Origin: Thermophilibacter provencensis
GTDB taxonomy: Bacteria > Actinomycetota > Coriobacteriia > Coriobacteriales > Atopobiaceae
Direction of reading: 5' to 3'
DNA: 64,000 nt
Assembly (NCBI RefSeq): GCF_900128445.1
Contig: NZ_LT671417.1
Span: 877,547-941,546 of the forward strand
Shown: positions 8,802-18,094 of the stretch, piece after piece
Layout: the number at the start of each line of letters is the position of its first letter
Numbering within the stretch: the first letter of the stretch is position 1
Notes under the pieces: model-generated
Told to the model about the DNA's origin: nothing
Seen by the model: only the letters and a program-made list of their open reading frames with translations
Database searches by the model: none
Translations under genes and position numbers: made by a program

Positions 8802-9455
8802 TCAGGCACCCTTGCGCGCGACGACGACGCAGGCAGTCTGGCCCACGCGGCGCCAGGACACGTCGCTGAACCAGGTGCCGAGGATGCGGCGCATCTCGGC
8901 CTCGGAGTAGATGCGGACGTCGCCCTCCTTCGAGTGGGGCATCCACGCGTTCATGATCGCGCGGGCGGGCGCCGGCTGCCACGCGTCGCCGACGACGAGC
9001 GCGCCTCCGGGCGCGAGCACGCGCCACGCCTGGAAGGCCGCGCGCTCGGGGTCCGGGTAGTGGTGGAAGGAGTCGTTGCACCAGGCGGCGTCGAACGAGC
9101 CGTCGCGGAGGGGCAGGCGCTCGGCGTCGCAGAGGAGGACCTCGGCCCGCCCGCCCAGGCGCGCGCGGGCCGCCTCGGCCATCCTCGGCGACAGGTCCAC
9201 GCAGCTGAGGCGCGCTCTCGGGATCTCGCCAAGCACCAGCTCGGCGAGGGCGCCCGTGCCGCAGCCCAGGTCGAGCAGGCGCGGGGCGGGGTTGCCCGCC
9301 ACGGCGCGCGCCACCTCCGCGAGCACGTGCGGGTAGAGGCGCCTCGCGTGCCCGCCCTCCATCCCGGTGTCGTAGGTCGGCGCCTGCGCGTCGAAGGCCG
9401 CGCGGGAGCGCGAGCGCAGCAGCTCGGCGCTCTCCTCGTCCATCCTGTTGTCCAT
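8802..9455 (-). CDS. Class I SAM-dependent methyltransferase
   Basis: A 217-residue soluble enzyme with the SAM-binding motif LLDLGCGTG at 60-68, then VDLSPRM and the ALVVGDAW block of UbiE/small-molecule methyltransferases. The acceptor cannot be read from sequence. The start at 9455 is set by the strong ribosome binding site AAAGGAGAGCAG; an ATG 30 bases upstream lacks one. A TetR-type operator lies just ahead, and the TetR gene is the next gene upstream, so expression is probably induced by the ligand that regulator senses. Chemical inactivation of a toxin is possible but unproven. Confidence 0.85.
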   Translation of the reverse strand: MDNRMDEESAELLRSRSRAAFDAQAPTYDTGMEGGHARRLYPHVLAEVARAVAGNPAPRLLDLGCGTGALAELVLGEIPRARLSCVDLSPRMAEAARARLGGRAEVLLCDAERLPLRDGSFDAAWCNDSFHHYPDPERAAFQAWRVLAPGGALVVGDAWQPAPARAIMNAWMPHSKEGDVRIYSEAEMRRILGTWFSDVSWRRVGQTACVVVARKGA

Positions 9456-9470
9456 CTGCTCTCCTTTCTG

Positions 9471-9485
9471 TTGAGCATTGTTCAA
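9471..9485. promoter_or_regulatory. TetR operator before the methyltransferase
   Basis: TTGAGCATTGTTCAA is a near-perfect 15-bp palindrome. It is a close match to TTGAACATTGGTCAA at 10158-10172, before the TetR gene. The shared core (TTGA-CATTG-TCAA) supports one regulator controlling itself and the methyltransferase. Confidence 0.7.
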
Positions 9486-9497
9486 TACAATCGGCCG

Positions 9498-9523
9498 AAA
9501 AGAGCCCCGGCCGCAGCCGGGGC
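9498..9523 (-). terminator. Rho-independent terminator after the TetR gene
   Basis: On the minus strand an 8-bp GC stem (GCCCCGGC/GCCGGGGC) is followed by TCTTTT. It ends the TetR transcript before the methyltransferase promoter. Confidence 0.75.
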
Positions 9524-9530
9524 GGGATCC

Positions 9531-10121
9531 CTAGTCTGCGCCGCCCCCCAAGCGGAACTCGGCGAGCAGCGCGCGGAGGTAGCGGCGTGCGGCGGCGGTC
9601 GCATCCCCGTCCGGCATGCCCGGGCCCGAGGCGAGGCCCACCGCGCCGTAGGTCATGATCGCGGCGAGCTCGTCGGCGTCGGGCGCCGACGCGCCGCGCG
9701 AGGCGGCGTCGGCCTCGAGCGCGGCGCGCAGGTGCGGCCGCACCGCCTCGCACATGGCGAGCGAGAGCCGGTCGTGCAGGGCGCCGTGGCCCTCGGCGTG
9801 GAAGTACGCCTCGTGCGGGAAGGAAGCGTGGCCCGCCGCGAGGGAGACGGCGCGGTCGAGCCTCTCGTCCAGCGAGGGGCCCTCCTCATCCAGGACGGCG
9901 TTTATCCCCTCGGCGCAGCGGCGGGCGTAGTCCCCGATGGCCTCGGCGAACATCCTCTCCTTGGAGTCGAAGTAGTGGTAGGCGAGCCCCGGCGCCACGC
10001 CTGCGGCGCGCGCCACGGCCCGCACGGACACGTTGTCGTAGCCCTCCTCGGCGAAGAGCCTCATCGCGCACGCCAGCAGCTCGCGCCTGCGCTCCTCGGG
10101 GTCCATCACGGTTCTGGTCAC
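9531..10121 (-). CDS. TetR-family transcriptional repressor
   Basis: A 196-residue regulator with an N-terminal helix-turn-helix (CAMRLFAEEGYDNVSVRAVARAAGVAPGLAYHYFDSKERMF) and a helical ligand-binding domain. I placed the start at GTG 10121 because AGGAGG stands 8 bases before it; the ATG at 10106 is the alternative. The operator at 10158-10172 lies 37 bases upstream, so self-repression is likely, and the same site precedes the methyltransferase. Ligand unknown. Confidence 0.88.
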   Translation of the reverse strand: MTRTVMDPEERRRELLACAMRLFAEEGYDNVSVRAVARAAGVAPGLAYHYFDSKERMFAEAIGDYARRCAEGINAVLDEEGPSLDERLDRAVSLAAGHASFPHEAYFHAEGHGALHDRLSLAMCEAVRPHLRAALEADAASRGASAPDADELAAIMTYGAVGLASGPGMPDGDATAAARRYLRALLAEFRLGGGAD

Positions 10122-10157
10122 GGCTGACACCTCCTCGGGATGGATGGTACACCTCAA

Positions 10158-10172
10158 TTGAACATTGGTCAA
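10158..10172. promoter_or_regulatory. TetR self-operator
   Basis: TTGAACATTGGTCAA is a near-palindrome 37 bases before the TetR start. It pairs with the copy at 9471-9485. Confidence 0.7.
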
Positions 10173-10187
10173 CACTGAGGCGTGCGC

Positions 10188-10227
10188 GGCGGGCCGCCCG
10201 TGGGGACTGTCTTTTGGGCGGCCCGCC
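10188..10227. repeat. Conserved-loop hairpin, copy 1
   Basis: Perfect 11-bp arms GGCGGGCCGCC/GGCGGCCCGCC enclose CGTGGGGACTGTCTTTTG. The loop is 17/18 identical to the copy at 17942-17959 on the opposite strand. Related copies are at 21972, 29331 and 47662. It separates the TetR module from the ABC module and may also act as a terminator. Confidence 0.8.
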
Positions 10228-10293
10228 CGGGGAGGCGCCGCGCGGGCGCCCCTCCGGGCGGGGGCTCCCCGCGGGAAGCCTCTCGCCCGGCCG

Positions 10294-10965
<672 letters not shown>

Positions 10966-10976
10966 GGTCTTCCTCC

Positions 10977-12446
10977 CTAGCTGAGCGTTGACAGGATCTC
11001 GCGGGGCCCCATGCGCCGGAGCGGCAGGCTCGCGAGCAGCACCGCGGCGGCCGAGACCGCGAGCCCCACGCCGAAGAGCGCCGCGACGGACGCCGGCCCC
11101 ACCTCGACCTCGATGTCGGTGAACGAGGCGCCGTCGACCTCGAAGGTCGGCGCGAAGGGGTCGCCCGAGACGGTGGACACGCCGTCGGCGGTGCTGACGC
11201 CGCCGTCTCCGCCGCCCGTCTGGACGCTCTCGGACGCCGAGCCGAGCAGGGCGTCCCCCATCGTGCGCGCCGCGAGCGAGCTCGCCGGCACGGCGAGGGC
11301 GAAGGCGACCGCCGCGACGAGCAGCACCTCGCAGAGGTACTGGCCCACCACCGAGGCGCGGCTGAGCCCGAGCGAGAGCAGCACGCCGCTCTCGTGCAGG
11401 CGGTCGCGCACGCGCCCGGAGAGCACGAGGTAGAGGACCACGGCCCCCACGGCCACCGACGCCGCCGCGAGCGCGGTCACGAGGCGGTCCATGTTCTCGA
11501 GCGGGGCGCTCACGGCGTCCACGTCGGAGGTGTCGGCCGAGACGCGGTAGCCCTTGCCCGCGAGGGCGTCGAGCCCCTCCACCTCGCCTGCGATGCGGTC
11601 CAGCTCGGCGGGGTCGTCCACCTGGAAGGTCACGCGGTCGTATCCCTGCTCGGCGGTGCCCTCGCGGGCGTGGTCGAGCGTCTCGATGGTGCCGAAGATG
11701 GCGTTGTCCATCGACCAGCTGGCGAGGTCGGCCTGGGACTTGGCCGTGGGCTCGAAGACGCCGGCCACCTTGACCTGCGTGCGGGTGTCCTCCACGTCGA
11801 TGCCCGCCATCTGCGCGTGGACGGTCGCGCGGCGCACGCTGAACTCGTCGCCGACGGCAAGCCCGTTCTTCTCGGCGAACTCCCGGCTCACGAGCACGCC
11901 GTCACCGGAGCCCTCGGTGACGGGCTCGCCCTCGACGAGGCGCAGGTAGCCGTTGGCGAAGTAGGAGTCGAAGGCGCTGTCGCTCACGGCGTAGAACTGC
12001 ACCGTGCGGCCGAAGTCGTCGCCCGCGTAGGCGGCCGCGAGCGAGGAGTCGCCGTCGGCGCCCTCGACGAGCTCGAGCGCCGCCGAGCCGTCCGTCGTCT
12101 CGGGGATGAGGACGTTGGACACGCTGCCGGAGCCGCCGCGCACGCCGTCCACGCCCTCCACGACGTCGCGCACGAAGTCGGCCGTGAGCGGCTCGCCCTG
12201 GAACGTGATCTGCGAGCCCGTGCCCACGCTCGAGCTGCCCCAGTTGGACATGTTGGAGGAGTCTGGCTGCACGGTGAACGTGCCGCCGAGCGCCTGGCGG
12301 ACGTTCAGCTGCGCCGTCTGGGCGGCACCTCGGACAGACCAGCTCGTGAGCGCGAGGACCGCGACCACGAAGAGTAGGGCAAGCAGCGTGAGCGTCTTGC
12401 CACGCTTGCGCGCGAGGTAGAGCAGCGCGCGTCTGGGAAACGACAT
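10977..12446 (-). CDS. FtsX-domain ABC permease (MacB-like)
   Basis: A 489-residue permease: one N-terminal membrane helix (LTLLALLFVVAVLALTSWSV), a roughly 280-residue extracytoplasmic domain with a Ser/Gly-rich stretch, then three C-terminal helices interrupted by an acidic, Gly/Ser-rich loop near 405-445. This is the MacB topology. A regulator/kinase pair lies directly upstream, a common arrangement for bacitracin or cationic-peptide resistance. Translation starts with ATG behind GGAAAGGTGGCACC. Confidence 0.88.
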   Translation of the reverse strand: MSFPRRALLYLARKRGKTLTLLALLFVVAVLALTSWSVRGAAQTAQLNVRQALGGTFTVQPDSSNMSNWGSSSVGTGSQITFQGEPLTADFVRDVVEGVDGVRGGSGSVSNVLIPETTDGSAALELVEGADGDSSLAAAYAGDDFGRTVQFYAVSDSAFDSYFANGYLRLVEGEPVTEGSGDGVLVSREFAEKNGLAVGDEFSVRRATVHAQMAGIDVEDTRTQVKVAGVFEPTAKSQADLASWSMDNAIFGTIETLDHAREGTAEQGYDRVTFQVDDPAELDRIAGEVEGLDALAGKGYRVSADTSDVDAVSAPLENMDRLVTALAAASVAVGAVVLYLVLSGRVRDRLHESGVLLSLGLSRASVVGQYLCEVLLVAAVAFALAVPASSLAARTMGDALLGSASESVQTGGGDGGVSTADGVSTVSGDPFAPTFEVDGASFTDIEVEVGPASVAALFGVGLAVSAAAVLLASLPLRRMGPREILSTLS

Positions 12447-12536
12447 GGTGCCACCTTTCCGTCGGGTTCGGCGGCCGGGGCCGCCCGTGCGACCCCGATG
12501 GTGGCGCGCGCCCGTTCGCGCGCGGTCCTCGTTCGG

Positions 12537-13910
12537 TTAGTCTTCCGTTCGCGCGGGCGCCGCGAGGCCGGAGAGGTCGGCCTCGAAGACGAAGGCCCCT
12601 CCCTCGCAGGAGACCGAGAGCGGCGCCCCCAGGCGGTCGAGGGCCTGCGCTGCGAGGTGAAGCCCCAGGCCGGAGCCGCCGCCGTCGCGCGAGCGCGAGG
12701 CGTCTGGGCGGAAGAAGGGCTCGGTGAGCCGGGCCGCGACCTCGGGCGGCAGCGGCTCGCAGCGGTTCTCCACGCGCAGGCGGCCGCCCCCGAGCGAGAC
12801 GGTCGCGCGGGTGCCGGGCGTGGCGTGGCGCGCGGCGTTGGAGACGGCGTTGGAGACGGCCCGCTCGAGCTGCGCGCGCTCGGCCACCACCGGGCAGGGC
12901 GCCCCGGGGAGCAGCGCGAGCTCCACGCCGTGCGACGCGGCGAGCTCCCGCGACGCCGACACCGCCGAGGCCGCGACCTCGCGGGCGTCGAGGGCCTCGG
13001 GCGCCGCCGCGGGAGCGGACTCGGCCCGCGCCGCCGCGAGCATCTCGCGCACGAGGGCGTCCATGCGGTCGAGCGCCGCGAGCGCCCGGGGCAGGTGGGC
13101 GCCGTGGTCGGCGAAGTCGCCGATGCCGAGCATCATGCCCTCCACCTGAACCCGCGCGGCGGCGAGCGGGGTCTTGAGCTCGTGGGAGGCCGCGGCGAGG
13201 AAGTCGCGGCGCTCCCGTTCCCGTGCGCGAGCCGCGTCGGCCTCGGCGCGCAGGCGCTCGTTGGCCCCCCGGAGCTCGCCGATGGTGCGCCCGAGCCTCG
13301 CCGCCATGGCGTTGAGGCTCCGCGCGAGCACGCCCACCTCGTCTGCGCGCCGCTCGTCGCAAGACCACGTCATGTCGAGGCGCGACAGGCGCTCGGAGAC
13401 GTCCGCGATCTCGACGACGGGGCGCGCCACGAGGCGGGCGCAGACCCATGCGCCCGCGGCGGAGACCGCGAGGATGAGGGCGGCGGCCGGCGGGAAGAGG
13501 CGCAGGAACGCGTCGCCGATGATTCCGAGCGCACCCGATGAGTCGGTGATGGTGAGGAGCTCGCTCGACCCGTCGGCCAGCTCGACGGCAACGGACACGG
13601 TGTAGGCGGAGCCCTCCGAAGCCCCCTCCCCGGCGGCCGCGGTGCCGGGCTCCCCGGAGAGCGTCACCGCCGCGCCGTTCTCAGCGGCGAAGCGCTCGAC
13701 GATGCCCGCCGCCTCCCCGGCGTCCGCCTCGGAGAGCTCGGCGGCGAGCGCCGCGGCGGCCTCCTCGGCGCGGGCTGCGGAGAGGGCGCGGTAGCCGCCC
13801 GGCAGCGCGAGCGCGACGGCGACGTAGAGGGCAAGGCACCCGACGGCGAGGAGCGCCGCCGTGAGCAGGAACACCTTCGCGGAGAGGCTGCTAGCGATCG
13901 CGCGGCACAC
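12537..13910 (-). CDS. Sensor histidine kinase of the MacB-type module
   Basis: A 457-residue kinase with two membrane segments (about 13-36 and 141-158) around an external loop, a HAMP linker, the H box AAASHELKTPL (His 243), then N (SNAVSNAARHA) and G (SGLGLH) motifs. It starts at GTG 13910, overlapping the regulator gene by 20 bases. The partner is the response regulator upstream and the target is probably the ABC operon downstream. The gap 12447-12536 holds only a GC hairpin and no clear promoter. Confidence 0.9.
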   Translation of the reverse strand: MCRAIASSLSAKVFLLTAALLAVGCLALYVAVALALPGGYRALSAARAEEAAAALAAELSEADAGEAAGIVERFAAENGAAVTLSGEPGTAAAGEGASEGSAYTVSVAVELADGSSELLTITDSSGALGIIGDAFLRLFPPAAALILAVSAAGAWVCARLVARPVVEIADVSERLSRLDMTWSCDERRADEVGVLARSLNAMAARLGRTIGELRGANERLRAEADAARARERERRDFLAAASHELKTPLAAARVQVEGMMLGIGDFADHGAHLPRALAALDRMDALVREMLAAARAESAPAAAPEALDAREVAASAVSASRELAASHGVELALLPGAPCPVVAERAQLERAVSNAVSNAARHATPGTRATVSLGGGRLRVENRCEPLPPEVAARLTEPFFRPDASRSRDGGGSGLGLHLAAQALDRLGAPLSVSCEGGAFVFEADLSGLAAPARTED

Positions 13911-14586
13911 GGTAGCCCACCCCCCTCACGGTCTCGACGACGTCGGCCCCGAGCTTGCGGCGGATGTTCATGACGTGGAGCTTCACGGCCGACTCGCCGG
14001 CGGTGGGGTCGGCGGGGTCGGCCTGCCCGCCCGCGGAGGCGAGCTCGGCGCGGGAGAGCACCCTACCCGGCCGCGACATGAGGGCGAGCAGGACGTCGAA
14101 CTCGGTCCTGGTGAGCCCGACGGGGACCCCGCCCCGCGATAGTTCGCGCGAGGCGGGGTCGAGCACCACGTCGCGCCACGCCAGGGCGGCGTCCGCGGGC
14201 GCAGGCCGCGCTGAGGAGCGCCTGAGCAGCGCGCGGGCGCGCTCGAGCACCACGGGCAGCGAGAAGGGCTTGGACACGAAGTCGTCGGCGAGCAGGCGGA
14301 AGGCGCGCAGCTGGTCGTCCTCGCCGTCAAGGGCGGTGATGACCATGACGGGGACGTCGGAGGAGGACCTGATCGCCTCGCAGAGCGTGAAGCCGTCGAT
14401 CCTGGGCATCATCACGTCCAGCATGACGAGGTCGAAGGGCACGCTCCGAAGGGCCTCCTGGAACGCGCGGAGGCCCGCGAGCCCGTCCGCCTCCCCGCGT
14501 GCCTCGTAGCCCGCGTGCGCGAGCAGCTGCACGAGCGCGTCCAGCACGTCGGGCTCGTCCTCGACCACGAGCACCCTCTCCGCCAT
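13891..14586 (-). CDS. OmpR-family response regulator of the MacB-type module
   Basis: A 231-residue regulator with receiver (E9/D10, phosphoacceptor D57 in VMLDVMMP, K106) and a winged-helix DNA-binding domain ending VETVRGVGYRVPRDR. The ATG at 14586 is chosen because AAAGGGG stands 8 bases before it; 13 further codons upstream are open. Direct repeats GTTAGC spaced 11 bases lie 51 bases upstream and are a likely self-binding site. The first 48 residues closely match the stump at 18230-18372. Confidence 0.92.
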   Translation of the reverse strand: MAERVLVVEDEPDVLDALVQLLAHAGYEARGEADGLAGLRAFQEALRSVPFDLVMLDVMMPRIDGFTLCEAIRSSSDVPVMVITALDGEDDQLRAFRLLADDFVSKPFSLPVVLERARALLRRSSARPAPADAALAWRDVVLDPASRELSRGGVPVGLTRTEFDVLLALMSRPGRVLSRAELASAGGQADPADPTAGESAVKLHVMNIRRKLGADVVETVRGVGYRVPRDR

Positions 14587-14636
14587 GGCCGCCACCCCTT
14601 TCTCATCAGACCCCGCTGCAACCATACCGCGCGGGC

Positions 14637-14653
14637 GTTAGCTTACGGTTAGC
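14637..14653. promoter_or_regulatory. Direct repeat GTTAGC-N5-GTTAGC, OmpR-type site
   Basis: Two GTTAGC hexamers begin exactly 11 bases apart. The same arrangement occurs at 18420-18436, before the truncated copy of this regulator. OmpR-family proteins bind such tandem repeats as dimers. Confidence 0.6.
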
Positions 14654-14707
14654 TTCCCAGCTGAGGGCCGTCCCGGAGTCGCGATTCAAAAAAGTCGGAA
14701 ATTACCC

Positions 14708-14735
14708 TTGCACTGTGTATAGGTGAGTATATACT
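14708..14735 (+). promoter_or_regulatory. Promoter of the GntR/ABC operon
   Basis: TTGCAC (14708-14713) and TATACT (14730-14735) are 16 bases apart, a good housekeeping promoter. The -10 box lies within the first GTATATAC operator, so repressor binding would block polymerase. Confidence 0.65.
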
Positions 14736-14763
14736 GTAGCTATCGGGTATATACGGTATATAC
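14727..14763. promoter_or_regulatory. Three GTATATAC palindromes (GntR/YtrA operators)
   Basis: Perfect 8-bp palindromes GTATATAC begin at 14727, 14747 and 14756. The first covers the -10 box and the others are downstream. YtrA-type regulators bind AT-rich palindromes near their own promoters, so these probably serve self-repression. Confidence 0.6.
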
Positions 14764-14875
14764 CCGACGGGGCGGCGCGAAGACGTCCGCCGCCGCCTCG
14801 CGCCGCCAAGGGGGACGCCCCGCGGCGGCAACCCCCCGAGGGGACGCCCGAGGGGCGAGCAGGAAGGATCGGAAC

Positions 14876-15244
14876 TTGGACATCATCATCTCGAACTCGA
14901 GCGGCAAGCCCATCTACGAGCAGATCACGGACCAGATCAAGGCCGCGATCGTCAAGGGCGAGCTGGCCGAGGGCGAGCAGCTCCCCTCGATCAGGGCGCT
15001 GGCCAACAGCCTGCGCGTGAGCGCCATCACCACCAAGCGCGCCTACGCGGACCTGGAGGCAACGGGACTCATCGAGACGGTGCAGGGCAAGGGGAGCTTC
15101 GTCTCCGGCGGGAACGCCGAGCTCATCCGCGAGGAGCAGATGAGGGAGGTCGAAGGCCTCATGGCGAGGGCGGTCGAGAAGGGCCGCTCGGTCGGCCTCA
15201 CCGACGACGAGCTCACCGAGATGCTCGCCCTAGTACTGGAGTAG
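14876..15244 (+). CDS. GntR-family regulator, YtrA subfamily
   Basis: A 122-residue protein: a short winged-helix domain (PIYEQITDQIKAAIVKGELAEGEQLPSIRALANSLRVSAIT) plus a roughly 50-residue helical dimerisation tail, the small size typical of YtrA regulators of ABC operons. No ATG is suitably placed; the start is TTG 14876 behind AGGAAGGATC. Three GTATATAC palindromes precede it. It probably represses the ABC transporter genes that follow until cell-wall-active compounds appear. Confidence 0.85.
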   Translation: MDIIISNSSGKPIYEQITDQIKAAIVKGELAEGEQLPSIRALANSLRVSAITTKRAYADLEATGLIETVQGKGSFVSGGNAELIREEQMREVEGLMARAVEKGRSVGLTDDELTEMLALVLE

Positions 15245-15280
15245 CGCCCGCGTGGGCGCGCAAGAAGGGACGTGAACATC

Positions 15281-16183
15281 ATGACCAAAGGCTCGAGCGC
15301 GGCTCTCATCGAGGCCCGCGGGCTCACCAAGCACTACGACGGCTTCTCCCTCGAGGGGGTGGATCTCGTCGTGAACGAGGGCGAGGTGGTGGGGTTCGTC
15401 GGCCAGAACGGCGCCGGCAAGTCAACCACCATTAAGGCGCTCCTCGGCCTCATCCGGGTCGACGGCGGCGAGGGGAGCGTCCTCGGCACCCCGAGCGACG
15501 AGCTCACCCGCGCGTCAGGCGCGGCGACGAAGGAGCGCGTAGGCGTCGTCTTCGACACCGTCTCGCTGCCCGGGCACCTCAGGGTGGCAGACGTCGGGCG
15601 CATCTACGCGAGCGCCTTCGCCTCCTGGGACGCGCACCGCTTCTCGCAGCTCACCCGCGACCTCGGGCTCGACCCCAAGAAGGCCGTGAAGGACCTCTCG
15701 CGCGGCATGGGCATGAAGCTCAGCCTCGCCTGCGCGCTCGCGCACGACCCGCAGGTCCTCATCCTCGACGAGGCCACCGCGGGGCTCGACCCGATGGCGC
15801 GCGACGAGGCGCTCGAGCGTCTGCGCGACTTCGTGTCCCAGCCGGGGCACGCCATCCTCATGAGCAGCCATATCACGAGCGACCTCGAGCGCATCGCGGA
15901 CCGCGTCGTCTGCATCGACGCCGGCCGCATCGTCTTCGACCTCGAGAAGGACGCCATAACCGACTCGGCTGGCGTCGCCCGGTGCCGCGTGGCCGACCTC
16001 GAGAGGATCGCCTCCTCCGGCATGGTCCCCGACTCCGAGCTCCGCTACCTGCGCCACGACTACGGCATCGACCTGCTCGTGCCCGACCGCTTCGCCTTTG
16101 CCGAGAACTTCCCCGACATCCCCTGCGACCGCATGACCATCGACGACTACATGGCTCTCACCCTGAAGGGCGGTGTCCGATAA
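15281..16183 (+). CDS. ABC transporter ATPase of the YtrA module
   Basis: A 300-residue ATPase with Walker A GQNGAGKST, signature LSRGMGMK and Walker B VLILDEATAGLDP, followed by a roughly 80-residue C-terminal domain as in YtrB/BcrA-like ATPases. The ATG at 15281 is preferred over GTG 15272, which is too close to the ribosome binding site. Its stop overlaps the next start by one base (TAATG). It would energise the two permeases downstream. Confidence 0.9.
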   Translation: MTKGSSAALIEARGLTKHYDGFSLEGVDLVVNEGEVVGFVGQNGAGKSTTIKALLGLIRVDGGEGSVLGTPSDELTRASGAATKERVGVVFDTVSLPGHLRVADVGRIYASAFASWDAHRFSQLTRDLGLDPKKAVKDLSRGMGMKLSLACALAHDPQVLILDEATAGLDPMARDEALERLRDFVSQPGHAILMSSHITSDLERIADRVVCIDAGRIVFDLEKDAITDSAGVARCRVADLERIASSGMVPDSELRYLRHDYGIDLLVPDRFAFAENFPDIPCDRMTIDDYMALTLKGGVR

Positions 16184-16908
16184 TGAAGCGCGCATATCTC
16201 ATCGAGCTCACCATCTTTCGCGACTACGGCAGGCAGCTTCTGGCCCTCGGATTTCTCGTGGCGGTGCTCGTGGGCTGCGGGATGCAGACCGTGCTCGCCG
16301 CCCCCTCGATCATCACCTGCATGTTCTTCATGATGGGCGCCATGGGCGCCGCCGCATACGACGAGCAGAACGACTGGGGGCGCTTCCGCCTCACCCTCCC
16401 GCTCTCCCGCCGCGACGTGGTGCTCGGCCGCTACGGCGCCATCGTGACGCTGGGCCTGGGAGGCATGGCGGTGGGCCTGCTCGCCGCGCTCGCAATCGGC
16501 GCCGCGGCCTCCGCCGTCGAGCTCCCCGGGGAGCTCTCCCAGGCGCTCGCCCTTGACGCCGACATGCTCTCCGCGATGGCTTTCGCCACGACGTTCTGCC
16601 TGCTCATCGGCGCCGTCGTCGCCTCCGTCGTGACGCCGATCTACTTCCGCCTCGGCCAGACCAAGGCCACCCAGCTCCTGCCCACGATCATCGTCATGAT
16701 CTTCGTGCTGCCCGTGGTCTTCCTCGGCAACAGCGGGCTTCTCGACGGGGCGCTTCCGGGCCTCGAGCAGATCTCGGCGTTCCTCGCCTACATCGAGACC
16801 CCCGAGGGCCTGGCCGTGGGCTGCGCGGGCATGGTGGCGGCCGCCGTCGCAATCCTCGCCGCGTCCGCCGCGATCTCCCTCAAGCTCTACGAGACGCGAG
16901 AGCTCTAG
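16183..16908 (+). CDS. ABC-2 type permease, first paralogue
   Basis: A 241-residue membrane protein with six predicted helices, starting MKRAYLIELTIFRDYGRQLL and ending LKLYETREL. The next gene encodes a clear paralogue sharing the SRRDVVL-RYGAI block and the same C-terminus, so the pair probably forms a heterodimeric channel with the preceding ATPase. Confidence 0.85.
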   Translation: MKRAYLIELTIFRDYGRQLLALGFLVAVLVGCGMQTVLAAPSIITCMFFMMGAMGAAAYDEQNDWGRFRLTLPLSRRDVVLGRYGAIVTLGLGGMAVGLLAALAIGAAASAVELPGELSQALALDADMLSAMAFATTFCLLIGAVVASVVTPIYFRLGQTKATQLLPTIIVMIFVLPVVFLGNSGLLDGALPGLEQISAFLAYIETPEGLAVGCAGMVAAAVAILAASAAISLKLYETREL

Positions 16909-16987
16909 GGCGCGGGCAGGGACGAGCAGAGCGGGGCGCTGCGAGGGCCTTCCCCTGGCGCCCCTCACCAATGATTGGAGCACGAAG

Positions 16988-17713
16988 ATGCTACGCGCCT
17001 ACCTCGTTGACATGACCGTCCTGAGGGACTACTCGCGGGCGCTCCTCGGCCTCGGGTTCTTTGTCGCCGTGTGCGTGAGCCTGGGCATGCAGACCTCCGT
17101 GATGGCACCAGGCCTCCTTGCGATGATGTACCTCCTGCTCGGCGTGTCCGGGACAAACTCCTTCGATGACCTGAATGGCTGGGAGCGCCTCCGTCTCACG
17201 ATGCCGCTCTCCCGTCGTGACGTGGTGCTCGCCCGCTACGGCGCCATCGCGACACTCGGGCTCGGCGGACTGGCCCTCGGATTGGCGGCGGCGGTCGCCC
17301 TCGGGGCGGTCGCGCTCTTCATCCCGCTGCCGGGAGAGCTCTCGTCCGCCCTGGCGCTCTCCGAGGACGCTCTGATGGGCATGGTCTTCTCCGCGGGGGT
17401 GCTCTTTGCCGTCGGGTCGCTCTGCGCGGCCGTGGAGGTCCCGCTCTTCTTCCGCTTTGGCAACACGAGGACGACGCAGTACCTGCCGCTCGTGCCCCTC
17501 TTCGTGCTTCTCTGCCCCATCATCGTTGCGGGCGGGAGCGGCATGATCGACGAGAGCACGCTCACGGTCGAGGGCCTCGCAGGAGCCCTGAGCCTCGTCT
17601 GGTCACCTGCGGGCGCGGCGGGGTGCCTCATCGGGCTGCTCGCGCTCTCGGCCGGCTCTCTCGCTCTCTCTGCCGCACTCTCCCTCAAGCTCTACGAGAC
17701 GCGCGAGTTCTAG
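16988..17713 (+). CDS. ABC-2 type permease, second paralogue
   Basis: A 241-residue permease of the same length and layout as the preceding gene, with identical landmarks (LPLSRRDVVL becomes MPLSRRDVVL; C-terminus LSLKLYETREF). The pair clearly arose by tandem duplication and has since diverged. It begins 79 bases downstream, without overlap; a Shine-Dalgarno-like GATTGGAGCACGAAG precedes the ATG. Confidence 0.85.
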   Translation: MLRAYLVDMTVLRDYSRALLGLGFFVAVCVSLGMQTSVMAPGLLAMMYLLLGVSGTNSFDDLNGWERLRLTMPLSRRDVVLARYGAIATLGLGGLALGLAAAVALGAVALFIPLPGELSSALALSEDALMGMVFSAGVLFAVGSLCAAVEVPLFFRFGNTRTTQYLPLVPLFVLLCPIIVAGGSGMIDESTLTVEGLAGALSLVWSPAGAAGCLIGLLALSAGSLALSAALSLKLYETREF

Positions 17714-17720
17714 GGGCGGG

Positions 17721-17813
17721 ATGGACCTCACGGTGCTCTTCGTAATCGGATTGATTATCGTGGCAGTGCCGGTGCGCAACTACCTCATCCGGCGCTGGCG
17801 AGACAGGGACTGA
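17721..17813 (+). CDS. Small single-pass membrane protein, 30 residues
   Basis: ATG at 17721 opens a 30-codon frame, MDLTVLFVIGLIIVAVPVRN followed by YLIRRWRDRD. It is one hydrophobic helix with a positively charged C-terminal tail, the usual make-up of small regulatory membrane proteins. It begins 7 bases after the permease stop, behind GGGGCGGG, so it is part of the operon. A partner or stabiliser of the transporter is the likely role. Confidence 0.6.
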   Translation: MDLTVLFVIGLIIVAVPVRNYLIRRWRDRD

Positions 17814-17930
17814 CGACATGCGCCCTTTTGAGGGTTCTTGAGGGCCTGGCCGCCAGCGAGCCTAGGGTGCGTCCATCTTGTCATGCAGCGGAGAACTCGA
17901 TTTTTATCTGGGGGCGCGACCCAGTCGATC

Positions 17931-17970
17931 CGGCAGGGATCCAAAAGACAATCCCCACGAGTCCCGACCG
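17931..17970. repeat. Conserved-loop hairpin, copy 2 (decayed stem)
   Basis: On the minus strand the loop CGTGGGGATTGTCTTTTG (17942-17959) matches copy 1 at 17 of 18 positions, but the stem pairs only partly. A separate hairpin with arms ACGGCCC/GGGCCGT follows at about 17977-18012. No gene is seen between 17814 and 18094. Confidence 0.7.
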
Positions 17971-18094
17971 GACAAGACGGCCCTCGCGAGAGAGATCCCG
18001 CGGGGGCCGTTACCGACGAGGGCCGACGGTTGCCCGGAACCCCCCCCCCGTCATAATGACACCAGGACGGAAGGACCGACAGGAGGGCGCGGAC

